Assembly: GCA_002432425.1 (NCBI GenBank)
Contig: DJEL01000043.1
Location: forward strand, 1,148-44,834
Direction of reading: 5' to 3'
Source of the DNA: Lachnospiraceae bacterium UBA5899
GTDB lineage: Bacteria; Bacillota; Clostridia; Lachnospirales; Lachnospiraceae
Length of the DNA stretch: 43,687 nucleotides
A program made the translations under genes and the position numbers. The first letter of the stretch is position 1, and each line of letters starts with the position of its first letter. Shown here piece after piece: positions 7,449 to 15,168 of this stretch. A model generated the notes under the pieces. That model had not been told where the DNA came from. It searched no databases and was given only the letters and a program-made list of their open reading frames with translations.

Positions 7449-8162
7449 ATGGATTTTGCATTAAAACTTGCAAATGTTTGCAGAAAACGGAAAAAATTTC
7501 AACTGACAGACATTAGTGCGGAGCTGGAAAGCGGCTATATTTATGCTATCGTGGGCGAAAACGGCGCCGGAAAGACCATGTTGTTTCAAACGATTTTGCA
7601 GGAAAATGCCCGTTATAAGGGGGATATTTTCGTGTACGGACAGCCGGTGCGGGGAAACCATGAAAAAATGATGCAGATTATCGGTTATGTGTCCGAGGAC
7701 AATATCTTTTTCGAGGACAGAACCGGAAACCGGAATGCAGAGATTTTAGGTATTCTGTATGATGACTTTGATAAGGAACTGTTTAAGCGCGTCATGGAAC
7801 AGATGCAGGCACCGGCGGACCGGACTTACCGCATGATGTCCCGGGGAGAAAAGATAAAATTTCAGTTGGGATTTGCCATTGCCCATCACAGCAAATTATT
7901 TCTGCTGGACGAAGCAACTGCCGGCATGGACCCGGTTTTCCGGCTGGAATTCTTTGACATCTTAAGGAAGCTGTTAGCCGAGGAAGACTGCTGCGTGCTT
8001 ATGACCAGCCACAACATGACGGAAATCCATAAGCAGACGGATTATGTGGCGGTTATGGAGAAGGGACGCCTGGGGGCTTTTCAGGAAAGTCTGGATACCA
8101 TTGCGGGCTATGAGGACGCGGCAGGGCAAGGCGCAGGAAAGGACAGGAGAGCTGGTGCATGA
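7449..8162 (+). CDS. second ABC transporter ATP-binding protein of the operon
   Basis: This 237-residue ATPase has Walker A GENGAGKT (36-43), signature SRGEK (131-135), Walker B LFLLDEA (150-156) and TSHNMTE with the switch His. It resembles the first ATPase of the operon in length and motif spacing, so the two arose from a duplicated ATPase/permease set or form a heteromeric exporter. AAGGAGAG lies at good distance. Its last codons overlap a possible ATG at 8159, but the next protein more likely begins at 8225. Confidence 0.93.
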   Translation: MDFALKLANVCRKRKKFQLTDISAELESGYIYAIVGENGAGKTMLFQTILQENARYKGDIFVYGQPVRGNHEKMMQIIGYVSEDNIFFEDRTGNRNAEILGILYDDFDKELFKRVMEQMQAPADRTYRMMSRGEKIKFQLGFAIAHHSKLFLLDEATAGMDPVFRLEFFDILRKLLAEEDCCVLMTSHNMTEIHKQTDYVAVMEKGRLGAFQESLDTIAGYEDAAGQGAGKDRRAGA

Positions 8163-8224
8163 GAATGGAGAAGGAATGGGCAGGAGAGAGGGAGCAGGAA
8201 GGAAGAGCAGGAAGGAGCGGTCGT

Positions 8225-8722
8225 ATGAAAGTGGATGTAAAGCAGCAGGAAATGCTGGAAAGATTTTTTGTGGCAGAAAAGACCTGGTTTGCCAACAATA
8301 TTTTTTACAAGTACTGTGGATTTTTACTGATTGGCTGCTCTCTTATCATGGCGGTAGTTCCGCAGAAGGCAATGGAGGGAGATACGTTCTGGAGCTGCCT
8401 TGCCGTATACATGCTTTATATTTACGGCACCAGCATGTTGTGCTACCGCTATACGATTTACAGGGAACAGAACGGTCCGACAAAATCTGTCAGTGAGCTC
8501 TTAAAATACCTGCCGGTGTCCGAACTGCAGTATCGCATTTTTATGTTTAAGAAATTCATAAAACCCTGTTTTTTTCTTACCCTGTTTATCTTAGCGGTAA
8601 AAATAGGAATATCACTCCTCGCCTACCATAGCATTACCGTCTGGGATGTGCTGGTTCCGGTTATTTTTTATTTTCTGCTTCCCTTGATTTTGTTTTTTCC
8701 AGCACGGAAGAGAGTTCTTTAA
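8225..8722 (+). CDS. ABC transporter membrane subunit, probably truncated at the C-terminus
   Basis: From MKVDVKQQE this 165-residue protein has four hydrophobic helices (about 30-47, 56-74, 116-140 and 143-160). The start at 8225 has AGGAG 8 bases upstream. A frame from 8159 (ATGA overlap with the ATPase) would add 22 charged low-complexity residues (EREQEGRAGRSGR). The protein stops right after the fourth helix at FFPARKRVL. Its last 62 bases overlap the 3' end of the opposing LysR gene, which has normal family length. Loss of the original 3' end by recombination is likely. Confidence 0.7.
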   Translation: MKVDVKQQEMLERFFVAEKTWFANNIFYKYCGFLLIGCSLIMAVVPQKAMEGDTFWSCLAVYMLYIYGTSMLCYRYTIYREQNGPTKSVSELLKYLPVSELQYRIFMFKKFIKPCFFLTLFILAVKIGISLLAYHSITVWDVLVPVIFYFLLPLILFFPARKRVL

Positions 8723-9572
8723 GAAAAATTTCTTCGGCTTTTGTGAGGATTTGATATTTTTTCCAGGCAAAAACCGTGCGCATGGTGGTGACCGGAGAGA
8801 GCGGGATAAAGGCATAGGGGCTTTCCGGTGTGATATGCACCAGGTGTTCAATGGCAAGAGCGGCTCCCATGCCCTGCTCGACCATGAGTGTGGCATTATA
8901 AATTAAATTATAGGTGGCAGGTATGGTGAGTTTTTCCGCAACAGCCGGAGAAACGGCACCTAAGAGTGTATCCGGGCTGAACCGGGTTGACACAATGAGC
9001 GGCACTGAAAGAAGGTCCTCTTCCGTTACGGTTTCTTTAACGGCAAGGGGACTTTTTTGGGAAACAAGAAGTCCCACCGTATCGGTGCAGGGCATAGCAA
9101 GATACTGATAATGCTCTTTGTTTACCGGCTCAAACAAAAGACCGAAATCCAGTGTGCCATGCTCCAGACGCTCGGTGACATCCACCGCATTGGCGCTGTA
9201 TACGGTAAAATGAATGTGGGGAAAACGGCTCTGGGTCTGCTTCATCGCCCGGGCTATCAGGGAAAAAGTCCGTGTTTCGCCGGCACCGATGGCAATCTGA
9301 CCGGAAATGGTTTCATCGGGTGCCTTAAATTCCATCTCGGTTTTTTCTACCAGGGAAATGATTTCTTCCGCGCGCTGCCGAAGGCGCATGCCGTCTTCTG
9401 TCAGCATGGTTTTCCGATTGGTGCGGATAAAAAGTTTCCTGCCGAGTTCTGCCTCTAAATCCGTCATCTGCCGGGAAAGGGCGGACTGGGAAACGTGCAG
9501 AATGTTGGCGGCGTTTGTCATATTTTCCTCACGGGCGATGGTGAGAAAATACCGTAGGGTGCGATGTTCCAT
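8661..9572 (-). CDS. LysR family transcriptional regulator
   Basis: This 303-residue regulator has an N-terminal winged helix (residues 1-60: LRYFLTIAREENMTNAA, SQSALSRQMTDLEAELGRKL) and a periplasmic-binding-protein-like effector domain, the usual LysR length. It is divergent from the small 71-residue gene and the DUF3737 gene, its probable targets by the family's habit of regulating divergent neighbours. The ribosome site is weak. Its 3' end overlaps the convergent permease gene by 62 bases. Confidence 0.95.
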   Translation of the reverse strand: MEHRTLRYFLTIAREENMTNAANILHVSQSALSRQMTDLEAELGRKLFIRTNRKTMLTEDGMRLRQRAEEIISLVEKTEMEFKAPDETISGQIAIGAGETRTFSLIARAMKQTQSRFPHIHFTVYSANAVDVTERLEHGTLDFGLLFEPVNKEHYQYLAMPCTDTVGLLVSQKSPLAVKETVTEEDLLSVPLIVSTRFSPDTLLGAVSPAVAEKLTIPATYNLIYNATLMVEQGMGAALAIEHLVHITPESPYAFIPLSPVTTMRTVFAWKKYQILTKAEEIFLKELSSVLEKTKSREAENKK

Positions 9573-9749
9573 AACGATACCTGTGCCTTTCTGTGTCTGT
9601 AAAATCTAAAAATTTGCTTATGATTTTCTTTACGATAGTGTTTCCGGAATTCTATTTTAAAATAAAAGCAAACTCTTTGCAATGAGAAAAATACATGACA
9701 GAGTATGAATTATAGATATTTTACATTTTTGGCAAGGAGAGATACAATC

Positions 9750-9794
9750 ATGTGGCAGGGCAGAGAAAGATTTCTTGATGCAAGGAAAATTTGA
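9750..9794 (+). other. possible 14-codon leader frame
   Basis: AAGGAGAG lies 8 bases before ATG at 9750; the frame encodes MWQGRERFLDARKI and stops at TGA (9792-9794). The same frame reopens at ATG 9816 for 20 codons (ending in RERGLS) and its TGA overlaps the ATG of the next gene at 9875 (ATGA). Much of it lies in the 38-bp repeat. It could be a translated leader, or debris of a longer frame with one stop. Confidence 0.3.
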
Positions 9795-9867
9795 GATGCA
9801 AAAAAGGGCTTCCTGATGCAGGGAAAATTTGAAATGCAGAAAAGGACTTTCGGATGCCGGGAAAGGG
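9772..9867. repeat. imperfect 38-bp tandem repeat, two and a half copies
   Basis: Copies start at 9772 and 9810, with a partial one at 9848. They share TGATGCARGGAAAATTTGA and then ATGCARAAAAGG. The array lies in the 302-base gap between the LysR gene and the small gene. The rest of that gap (9573-9749) is A/T-rich with a palindrome TATTTTAAAATA near 9652, and no promoter I can defend. Confidence 0.75.
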
Positions 9868-9874
9868 GACTGTC

Positions 9875-10090
9875 ATGAAACTGACGGAGGATATGATTGA
9901 AAACTTAAAATGCACGGGCTGTCCGGATACGGAAATCCGCAGAATAGGCGAAATGGAAAACGAGGACGTGCAGCTTCAGGCATTGAACTGTTACCGGAAA
10001 TGTCTGCTGGAATGCGTGCATGCGGAGCAGAAAAAGTTGGAATATTTAGATTATCTGATTTATGAAATCAAAAAGAAGAAGGATAAATAA
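9875..10090 (+). CDS. small conserved-type protein of unknown function
   Basis: This 71-residue protein starts at MKLTEDMIENLKC after GAAAGGGGAC; an in-frame ATG at 9854 is less well placed. It carries a CTGC (CxxC) near residue 12 and two further cysteines mid-protein (NCYRKCLLEC). The charged helix at its end is likely coiled-coil (EQKKLEYLDYLIYEIKKKK). I have an impression of similar small proteins near DUF3737 genes in Clostridia but cannot name a family. It sits 18 bases before the DUF3737 gene, so the two are co-transcribed. Confidence 0.75.
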   Translation: MKLTEDMIENLKCTGCPDTEIRRIGEMENEDVQLQALNCYRKCLLECVHAEQKKLEYLDYLIYEIKKKKDK

Positions 10091-10108
10091 AGAAAGGTAA
10101 GGATTGGA

Positions 10109-10960
10109 ATGGAAAATGCAAAAGAGGTGAGCAGGGCGTTCCTGACAGGGGAGAGAGCCTTGTTCCAGGCAGAAAATCTGCATATTACAGATACTATTTT
10201 TGACGACGGGGAGTCGCCCTTAAAGGAGAGCAGCCACATCGAGCTGGAGGGCAGTATGTTTAAGTGGAAATATCCGCTTTGGTACTGCAACCACGTTACC
10301 GTAAAGGATTGCCAGTGGTTTGAAATGGCAAGAGCGGGTGTCTGGTACACCAACGATATTTCCGTGGAAAATGCGTTAATTCAGGCGCCCAAGAACTTCA
10401 GACGGTGCAGGGGGCTCAAGCTTGACAATGTTTATTTTGCCAATGCGGCGGAAACCCTGTGGAGCTGCGAGCAGGTGGAACTGAAGGACGTAACCGCAAA
10501 AGGGGATTATTTTGCCATGAACTGTTCGGACATGAAGATTGACAACTTACGTTTGGACGGCAATTATTCCTTTGACGGGGCAAAAAACATGGAAATCCGC
10601 AATTCCACCCTTCTTTCCAAGGATGCATTCTGGAACAGTGAAAACGTAACGGTTTACGACTCCTTTATTTCCGGAGAATATCTGGGCTGGAATGCGAAGA
10701 ACCTGACACTTGTCAACTGTACCATTGAAAGCCTGCAGGGACTTTGTTACATTGACAATCTGGTAATGAAAAACTGCAAGCTTATCAACACCACGCTGGC
10801 GTTCGAGTATTCCAGTGTGGATGCCGACATTACGGGAGAGGTTGACAGTGTGATGAACCCTTCCTCCGGCAGAATTTCCGCTGAGGCAATCAAAGAGCTG
10901 ATTATGGAGAAGGACAAAATAGACCCGGAGAAGACACAGATTATCGTAAGAGGTAAATAA
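10109..10960 (+). CDS. DUF3737 family protein, right-handed beta-helix
   Basis: This 283-residue protein is made almost wholly of short beta-helix rungs (repeating patterns such as NVTVYDSFISGEYLGW, NLTLVNCTIESLQGL, NLVMKNCKL). The signature parts FLTGERALF, YPLWYCNHV and FRRCRGLKLDNV place it in DUF3737. There is no signal peptide, so it is cytoplasmic. Family function is unknown; beta-helix folds often bind or cleave polysaccharide, but I see no catalytic motif. It follows the 71-residue gene and lies divergent to LysR. Confidence 0.9.
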   Translation: MENAKEVSRAFLTGERALFQAENLHITDTIFDDGESPLKESSHIELEGSMFKWKYPLWYCNHVTVKDCQWFEMARAGVWYTNDISVENALIQAPKNFRRCRGLKLDNVYFANAAETLWSCEQVELKDVTAKGDYFAMNCSDMKIDNLRLDGNYSFDGAKNMEIRNSTLLSKDAFWNSENVTVYDSFISGEYLGWNAKNLTLVNCTIESLQGLCYIDNLVMKNCKLINTTLAFEYSSVDADITGEVDSVMNPSSGRISAEAIKELIMEKDKIDPEKTQIIVRGK

Positions 10961-11023
10961 ACGCAAAAAGAAATGACCAAAAGAAATGCGCAAGAAACGC
11001 AAAAAAAGTCCAAAAGAAATGTT

Positions 11024-11061
11024 AAAAAAAAAGCCCACAGCGAAAATGCATGCGGGCTTTT
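11024..11061. terminator. bidirectional terminator
   Basis: AAAAGCCC pairs with GGGCTTTT. On the minus strand the hairpin is followed by nine T and ends the PH-domain gene; on the plus strand it can end the DUF3737 gene. Confidence 0.85.
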
Positions 11062-11070
11062 GGTGTGCTA

Positions 11071-11682
11071 TTACCAATCTTGTTCCCGTGTGTACTGTGT
11101 CCGGTAACCGTGGTTTTCGGCGGGACGCATGTCGTTGGGATACATGGTATCGGAATAAATATCTTCCTGAAGCTGTTTTACCAGGCGGAATACATGCTCA
11201 TAATCCGTGATATTGCAGATGTCGCCGCCGGCGCCGTGACCATGGCCGCAGGTACTGATGATGTCGCCGGTACCGCACATACGGTCAAATACTCCCTGGC
11301 GGATGGATACATGGGATAAATCGGTAAAAGGTTTCATATCCACACGTCTGGTAAAAATGCCGGACTGCACATAAATGCCTTTATCGGTAATCAGGTATTC
11401 GGTGTTCTTGGCCTTTAGGGCGGAAGTAATCACGCCTCCTAAATAAATCCAAACCGGCATCAGGTGTATCAGGAAAAAGACACCCAGAAAAGTGCTCATG
11501 AAACCGGGAACGGAAGAACCGGTGGCGCTCATGCCTAAAATCATGCCTCCGTCAAACAAAAGCCAGATTAACGCAAACGGCAGCATGGGGTTGAAAATAG
11601 ACTCCAGCACCGATACCTTTACGGCCTTTTTGCCGCTCCACATAATATTTTCTCCGTATCCAATCTGTTCTTTTAAGCTCAT
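11071..11682 (-). CDS. bacterial PH-domain (DUF304-like) membrane protein
   Basis: This 203-residue protein has two membrane helices (about residues 27-50 and 60-87). A bPH2-like domain follows, with the typical run YLITDKGIYVQSGIFTRR, then DLSHVSIRQGVFDRMCGTGD. The start at 11682 (MSLKEQIGYGE) has AAAGGAGC at 8 bases. The longer frame to 11895 would cross a hairpin and the divergent promoter. The role of these proteins is unclear; some take part in envelope stress. The segment CGTGDIISTCGHGHGAGGD has an unusual number of Cys and His residues. Confidence 0.85.
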   Translation of the reverse strand: MSLKEQIGYGENIMWSGKKAVKVSVLESIFNPMLPFALIWLLFDGGMILGMSATGSSVPGFMSTFLGVFFLIHLMPVWIYLGGVITSALKAKNTEYLITDKGIYVQSGIFTRRVDMKPFTDLSHVSIRQGVFDRMCGTGDIISTCGHGHGAGGDICNITDYEHVFRLVKQLQEDIYSDTMYPNDMRPAENHGYRTQYTREQDW

Positions 11683-11700
11683 AATAATCCTGCTCCTTTT

Positions 11701-11726
11701 GCCATCTTCCGGTTTGACCGGATGGC
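11701..11726 (-). other. hairpin in the leader of the PH-domain gene
   Basis: On the minus strand GCCAT/ATGGC flanks CCGGT/ACCGG with a short bulge, and AAAAGGAGC follows 1 base later. It has no U-run, so it is more likely an mRNA-stability or translation element than a terminator. No known riboswitch consensus fits. Confidence 0.4.
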
Positions 11727-11791
11727 TTACCGTCTTTCCTAAGCTATTACTTTTATAGTAATATAACAGGTAGTGGAAAGCAAGTAAATTC

Positions 11792-11820
11792 TTGACTTGA
11801 AAGATACACCGTATTATCAT
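11792..11820 (+). promoter_or_regulatory. promoter of the 11917 membrane protein gene
   Basis: TTGACT (11792-11797), 17 bases, TATCAT (11815-11820). About 95 bases of leader precede the ATG. Confidence 0.7.
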
Positions 11821-11916
11821 TTGATTAGATGTTGCTAACCTGATAAGGGAAGCAGTCTGAACACGCGTTATATTGGGGTGGCGGATATCCGTCACGGGAA
11901 AAGAAAGAGGTAAACT

Positions 11917-12624
11917 ATGGGTTATATTCAGAAATCAAAAAGAAAAGCATATCTGCTAATCGGATTTTTTGCTATGCTGCTTTGCGGCGTCAGTGACTGC
12001 CTGCTGTCCTACATGGGAGATGGGGAACCCCATGTGCTGGCGGGCATTATCAGTGCCGACATTGTAAACGTACCCCTGTGGTACTATCAGGCGTCTTTTG
12101 TCATCGGTATTATTGCCTGTGTGGGTTATCTATTGGCTTCCCGTGCAGCATGCTTTTACATACTCGACAGGCAGAACGGCGACAGAACGGGACTGTATAA
12201 GGCATTTTCTTTTGGCACGACCATGATGTCTGTGGGTATTTTCGGCATTCATTCCATTTGCTGCATGGCGCTGATGAACGTGAGGGCAGCCTTGCTGGCA
12301 GGCGCTTCGACAGACAGTATTGCCGCATATTTTACACAGTCGGTACTGGTGCCGTTTGCGGTGGGCACCACCTGGCAGACAGCCGCCGATATTATTTCCG
12401 GTGTGGCATTCATTATTATGGTGGCAAAGGGAAAAATTCCTGTTCCGAAGTTTTTTATTGTTATCGGTCCGCTGGTTCTGTATGTAATCTGTAAGGTGGC
12501 AGCGGCAGTATTAACGGGTGTGACCGGCAATTCCGTTTTCTCCCATGTACTGGGCGGCGGAGAGTCCTGGGGCATTGCCATGATGTTCCTTGCCTTTTAT
12601 TTTGCGGTCAGGAAGGAAAAGTAA
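11917..12624 (+). CDS. multi-pass membrane protein of unknown function
   Basis: This 235-residue protein has about six to seven membrane helices (from residue 11 LIGFFAMLLCGVSDCLLSY to the C-terminal WGIAMMFLAFYFAV). It looks like a DUF6796-type protein, though I hold that name with low certainty. Conserved-looking features are the early GVSDCLLSYMGDG and the polar HSICCMA in the middle of the protein. GAAAGAGG precedes the ATG. It has its own promoter and stands alone between the PH-domain gene (divergent) and the nitroreductase gene. Confidence 0.75.
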   Translation: MGYIQKSKRKAYLLIGFFAMLLCGVSDCLLSYMGDGEPHVLAGIISADIVNVPLWYYQASFVIGIIACVGYLLASRAACFYILDRQNGDRTGLYKAFSFGTTMMSVGIFGIHSICCMALMNVRAALLAGASTDSIAAYFTQSVLVPFAVGTTWQTAADIISGVAFIIMVAKGKIPVPKFFIVIGPLVLYVICKVAAAVLTGVTGNSVFSHVLGGGESWGIAMMFLAFYFAVRKEK

Positions 12625-12649
12625 AGGAAAAGTAAAACCGGCAAGCGGC

Positions 12650-12678
12650 TTGAAGCAGAGCAGGGAATGTGTTACAAT
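12650..12678 (+). promoter_or_regulatory. nitroreductase gene promoter
   Basis: TTGAAG (12650-12655), 17 bases, TACAAT (12673-12678), about 50 bases before the ATG. Confidence 0.65.
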
Positions 12679-12729
12679 TTTCTTTAAGCATGGACTTTCG
12701 TGCAATAGTCGGAAAGGATATGGTGAGAG

Positions 12730-13251
12730 ATGAAAAATGATTTTCTGGAAATGATGAAAACCCGCCGCAGTATCCGGGCTTATAAACCGGACGCCGTGCC
12801 GGAAGAACTTTTAAGCGCCGTACTGGAAGCCGGTACTTACGCGCCTACGGGACGCGGCAGGCAGTCTCCGGTTATAATTGCCATTACGGATAAGAAAGTC
12901 AGGGAGCGTATTTCCAAACTGAATGCAGCCGTTATGGGAACGGACAGCGACCCTTATTACGGAGCGCCGGTTATTGTACTGGTGCTTGGCGACAGTACTG
13001 CCAATACCTATGTGGAAGACTGCAGTTGTGTATTGGAAAACCTGATGCTGGCGGCTCATGCAGTGGGACTCGGCACCGTCTGGGTTCACAGGGAACGTGA
13101 AATTTTTGAGTCCGAAGAGGGAAAAGCGCTTTTGAAAGAATGGGGTCTTCCCGACACATTACGGGGAGTCGGCTCCGTGGCATTGGGATACGCCGAGGCG
13201 GAAGCACCGGCAGCAGCACCCAGAAAAGATAATTACATAGTACGTATTTGA
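12730..13251 (+). CDS. nitroreductase family protein
   Basis: This 173-residue FMN-dependent oxidoreductase has the N-terminal signature MMKTRRSIRAYKPDAVPEE, the FMN-contacting TYAPTGRGRQSP, and the C-terminal LRGVGSVALGYAEAE. Family members reduce nitro compounds, quinones or flavins with NAD(P)H as cytoplasmic homodimers; the physiological substrate is not known. The length is normal for the short class. Start at 12730 after a weak GAAAGGA. The DUF4190 gene follows 13 bases later and is probably co-transcribed. Confidence 0.93.
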   Translation: MKNDFLEMMKTRRSIRAYKPDAVPEELLSAVLEAGTYAPTGRGRQSPVIIAITDKKVRERISKLNAAVMGTDSDPYYGAPVIVLVLGDSTANTYVEDCSCVLENLMLAAHAVGLGTVWVHREREIFESEEGKALLKEWGLPDTLRGVGSVALGYAEAEAPAAAPRKDNYIVRI

Positions 13252-13264
13252 GAAGGAGAAAAAC

Positions 13265-14008
13265 ATGAGCGAAGAATTTGAAACTTACGACAACACAAGA
13301 CCGCAGGAGCCGCAGAACGGACAGCCTTCAGGCAACGCCTACAATATGTCCCAGGGTTATGGTTACGGCTACGGAAATCAGAATGCCGGAGCAAACAGCG
13401 GAGCCTACAGCAACGGGTACAATGCCGGAGCAAACGGTTATCAGGATGCAAATGCCGCCAATAACGGAACTTACAGCAACGGCTATAATGCCGGAGCGAA
13501 CAGTTATCAGGATGGCAATACAGTAAATAACGGAGCCTACAGCAACGGTTACAATGCCGGAGCGAACGGTTATCAGGACGGAAATGCCGCAAACAGCGGA
13601 GCCTACAGCAATGGTTACAATAACGGAGCATACGGCAGCGGCAATGCTTACAACGCACCTTATAACAATCAGGCACCTTACAATTATCCCAACAACAATT
13701 ATCCTTACAACAATCAGCCGCCTAAGCAGAACAACGGTTTATCCATTGCTTCTCTGGTTCTCGGCATTGTGGGAATTGTTGCCTGCTGCATTCCCATTAT
13801 CGGTATTCCGGTGAATGTAACAGGTCTGATTTTAGGTATTGTCGGAATGAAAAAGGGCGGCAAGGGAATGGCGATTGCCGGTATTATCCTTTGCTCCATC
13901 TTTCTGGTACTGACGATTGCCAATTCCGCACTGGGAGTTTATATCAACACGAACTACAGGGATGTTTATGATTTCCTTGACAGTCTGGGAATTGATTACA
14001 ATTACTAA
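13265..14008 (+). CDS. DUF4190 membrane protein with long Asn/Gly/Tyr repeat N-terminus
   Basis: This 247-residue protein starts at 13265 after AAGGAG. The first 155 residues have no charge-balanced fold: they are Gly, Asn, Tyr, Ala and Gln rich. Three perfect-length 22-residue repeats (unit pattern AGANGYQDGNAANNGAYSNG plus YN) are followed by a Pro/Asn/Tyr stretch. The C-terminal 85 residues are a DUF4190 domain with two membrane helices (SIASLVLGIVGIVACCI, then KGMAIAGIILCSIFLV). The N-terminus has no signal peptide and is expected in the cytoplasm, where it could phase-separate or self-associate. Function is unknown. Confidence 0.85.
   Translation: MSEEFETYDNTRPQEPQNGQPSGNAYNMSQGYGYGYGNQNAGANSGAYSNGYNAGANGYQDANAANNGTYSNGYNAGANSYQDGNTVNNGAYSNGYNAGANGYQDGNAANSGAYSNGYNNGAYGSGNAYNAPYNNQAPYNYPNNNYPYNNQPPKQNNGLSIASLVLGIVGIVACCIPIIGIPVNVTGLILGIVGMKKGGKGMAIAGIILCSIFLVLTIANSALGVYINTNYRDVYDFLDSLGIDYNY
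13424..13621 (+). repeat. three 66-bp in-frame tandem repeats
   Basis: Units are 13424-13489, 13490-13555 and 13556-13621, each 22 codons, with a shortened copy just before (13382-13423). Differences are mostly third-position or conservative, so the frame is under selection or the copies are recent. Confidence 0.9.
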
Positions 14009-14060
14009 GACATTAAAAAGACAGACGATGGTCTGGTTCATAATTGACTTACAAAAGAAG

Positions 14061-14095
14061 TGCCGGTATGCGGAGATGCGTACCGGCATTTTCTG
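14061..14095 (+). terminator. intrinsic terminator after the DUF4190 gene
   Basis: TGCCGGTA pairs with TACCGGCA, extended by TGC/GCG with one wobble around loop GGAGAT, and TTTTC follows. Confidence 0.8.
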
Positions 14096-14301
14096 TGTAT
14101 GGGGAGTAGGCACGAAAAGAAAAACAGGTGGAAAAGTGCCTGCCAAGGTGAAAAGTTCTTTTTTATGGAAATGAGTTATCAATTCCAAGGCAAGAAGTTA
14201 ATAAAGATTTAATTCTGCCGGAAAGGTATGGGATATGCCGGATATTACGTGTATAGTAGGGAAAGAAGTAACCGGATATTTTTTGTATAAGGGGAAAGAG
14301 T

Positions 14302-15165
14302 ATGAAAAAGAGAAATATTTTATGGGCAATGGGGCTTGCTATTTTACTGGCAGCAGGCTGCGGAAAGGCGAAAAATACCGAATGGAAAGTGACGCAGTAT
14401 GCGGATGAGTCGGGACTGCAGGCAAACTTTTATACCTTAAGCAGCAACCGGGGAGAGCTGATTATCATTGACGGCGGTTCCGAACAGAACGCCGGACAGG
14501 TGAAAGAGGTCATCCGGGAGAACGGCGGAGAGGTGGATGCCTGGATTTTGACGCATCCTCATCCGGACCATATCGGAGCTTTCGTAAAACTGTACGGGGA
14601 TAAAGATATTGAAATAGATGCCGTATATGACAATGGCGTGGATTATGAAGAATATGACAGTGTGGACCAGGAATGGGATGACATTGCGGTTTTGCAGGAA
14701 TATGAGGAATTGACGGAAAGCGCCTCCAATGTGGAAAGTGTGGAGGAAGGGGATATTCTGCAGTTTTCGGATTTGTCCTTGCATTTCCTGAACAGTTACC
14801 GGAAGGGAATGTCGCAGACCATCAAGGATATGCCCAATAACAGTTCACTGGTATTTACTGTGGAGTCGGAAGACAAGAGCATGCTCTTTATGGGAGACTG
14901 CTATGATGAAACACTGGGAAAGCAGATGATGCAAAACTATGACACGGAGCTGGAAGTGGACTATGTGCAGGTGTCCCACCACGGAAACCATACCATGTGC
15001 CGGGAATTCTACGAGAAAACTAAGGCAAAGGCGGCCTTTTTTGATGCACCGGAGTGGCTTATCCAGGGCGAACAGTTCGACACTCAGAAAAATATGGCAG
15101 AGATGGAAGAACTGGGGATGCAGATTTACGATTATACGTCCTGCCCCAATGAGGTGGATTTGTAA
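14302..15165 (+). CDS. lipoprotein metallo-beta-lactamase-fold hydrolase (ComEC/Rec2-like)
   Basis: This 287-residue protein has a lipoprotein signal (ILLAAGCGK, lipobox cysteine at residue 20), so it is anchored outside the cell. The mature part has the MBL metal motif THPHPDHIG, FMGDCYDE and SHHGN, as in the stand-alone ComEC-type hydrolase domain. ComEC domains act on DNA in uptake, but no channel part is present here, so the substrate (nucleic acid, phosphodiester or other) is open. GGGGAAAG precedes the ATG. It stands alone; a repeat array begins a few bases after the stop. Confidence 0.88.
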   Translation: MKKRNILWAMGLAILLAAGCGKAKNTEWKVTQYADESGLQANFYTLSSNRGELIIIDGGSEQNAGQVKEVIRENGGEVDAWILTHPHPDHIGAFVKLYGDKDIEIDAVYDNGVDYEEYDSVDQEWDDIAVLQEYEELTESASNVESVEEGDILQFSDLSLHFLNSYRKGMSQTIKDMPNNSSLVFTVESEDKSMLFMGDCYDETLGKQMMQNYDTELEVDYVQVSHHGNHTMCREFYEKTKAKAAFFDAPEWLIQGEQFDTQKNMAEMEELGMQIYDYTSCPNEVDL

Positions 15166-15168
15166 GAG

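Noticed and set aside
11701..11760. Cyclic-di-GMP riboswitch before the PH-domain gene
   Set aside because: A short stretch (GACGGTAAGCC) resembles the GEMM core, but the receptor helix and the second stem are missing.
13233..13676. 147-codon open frame on the minus strand, rich in Arg and Cys
   Set aside because: It is the complement of the 66-bp repeats of the DUF4190 gene; no ribosome site, and its repeats only mirror the plus strand.
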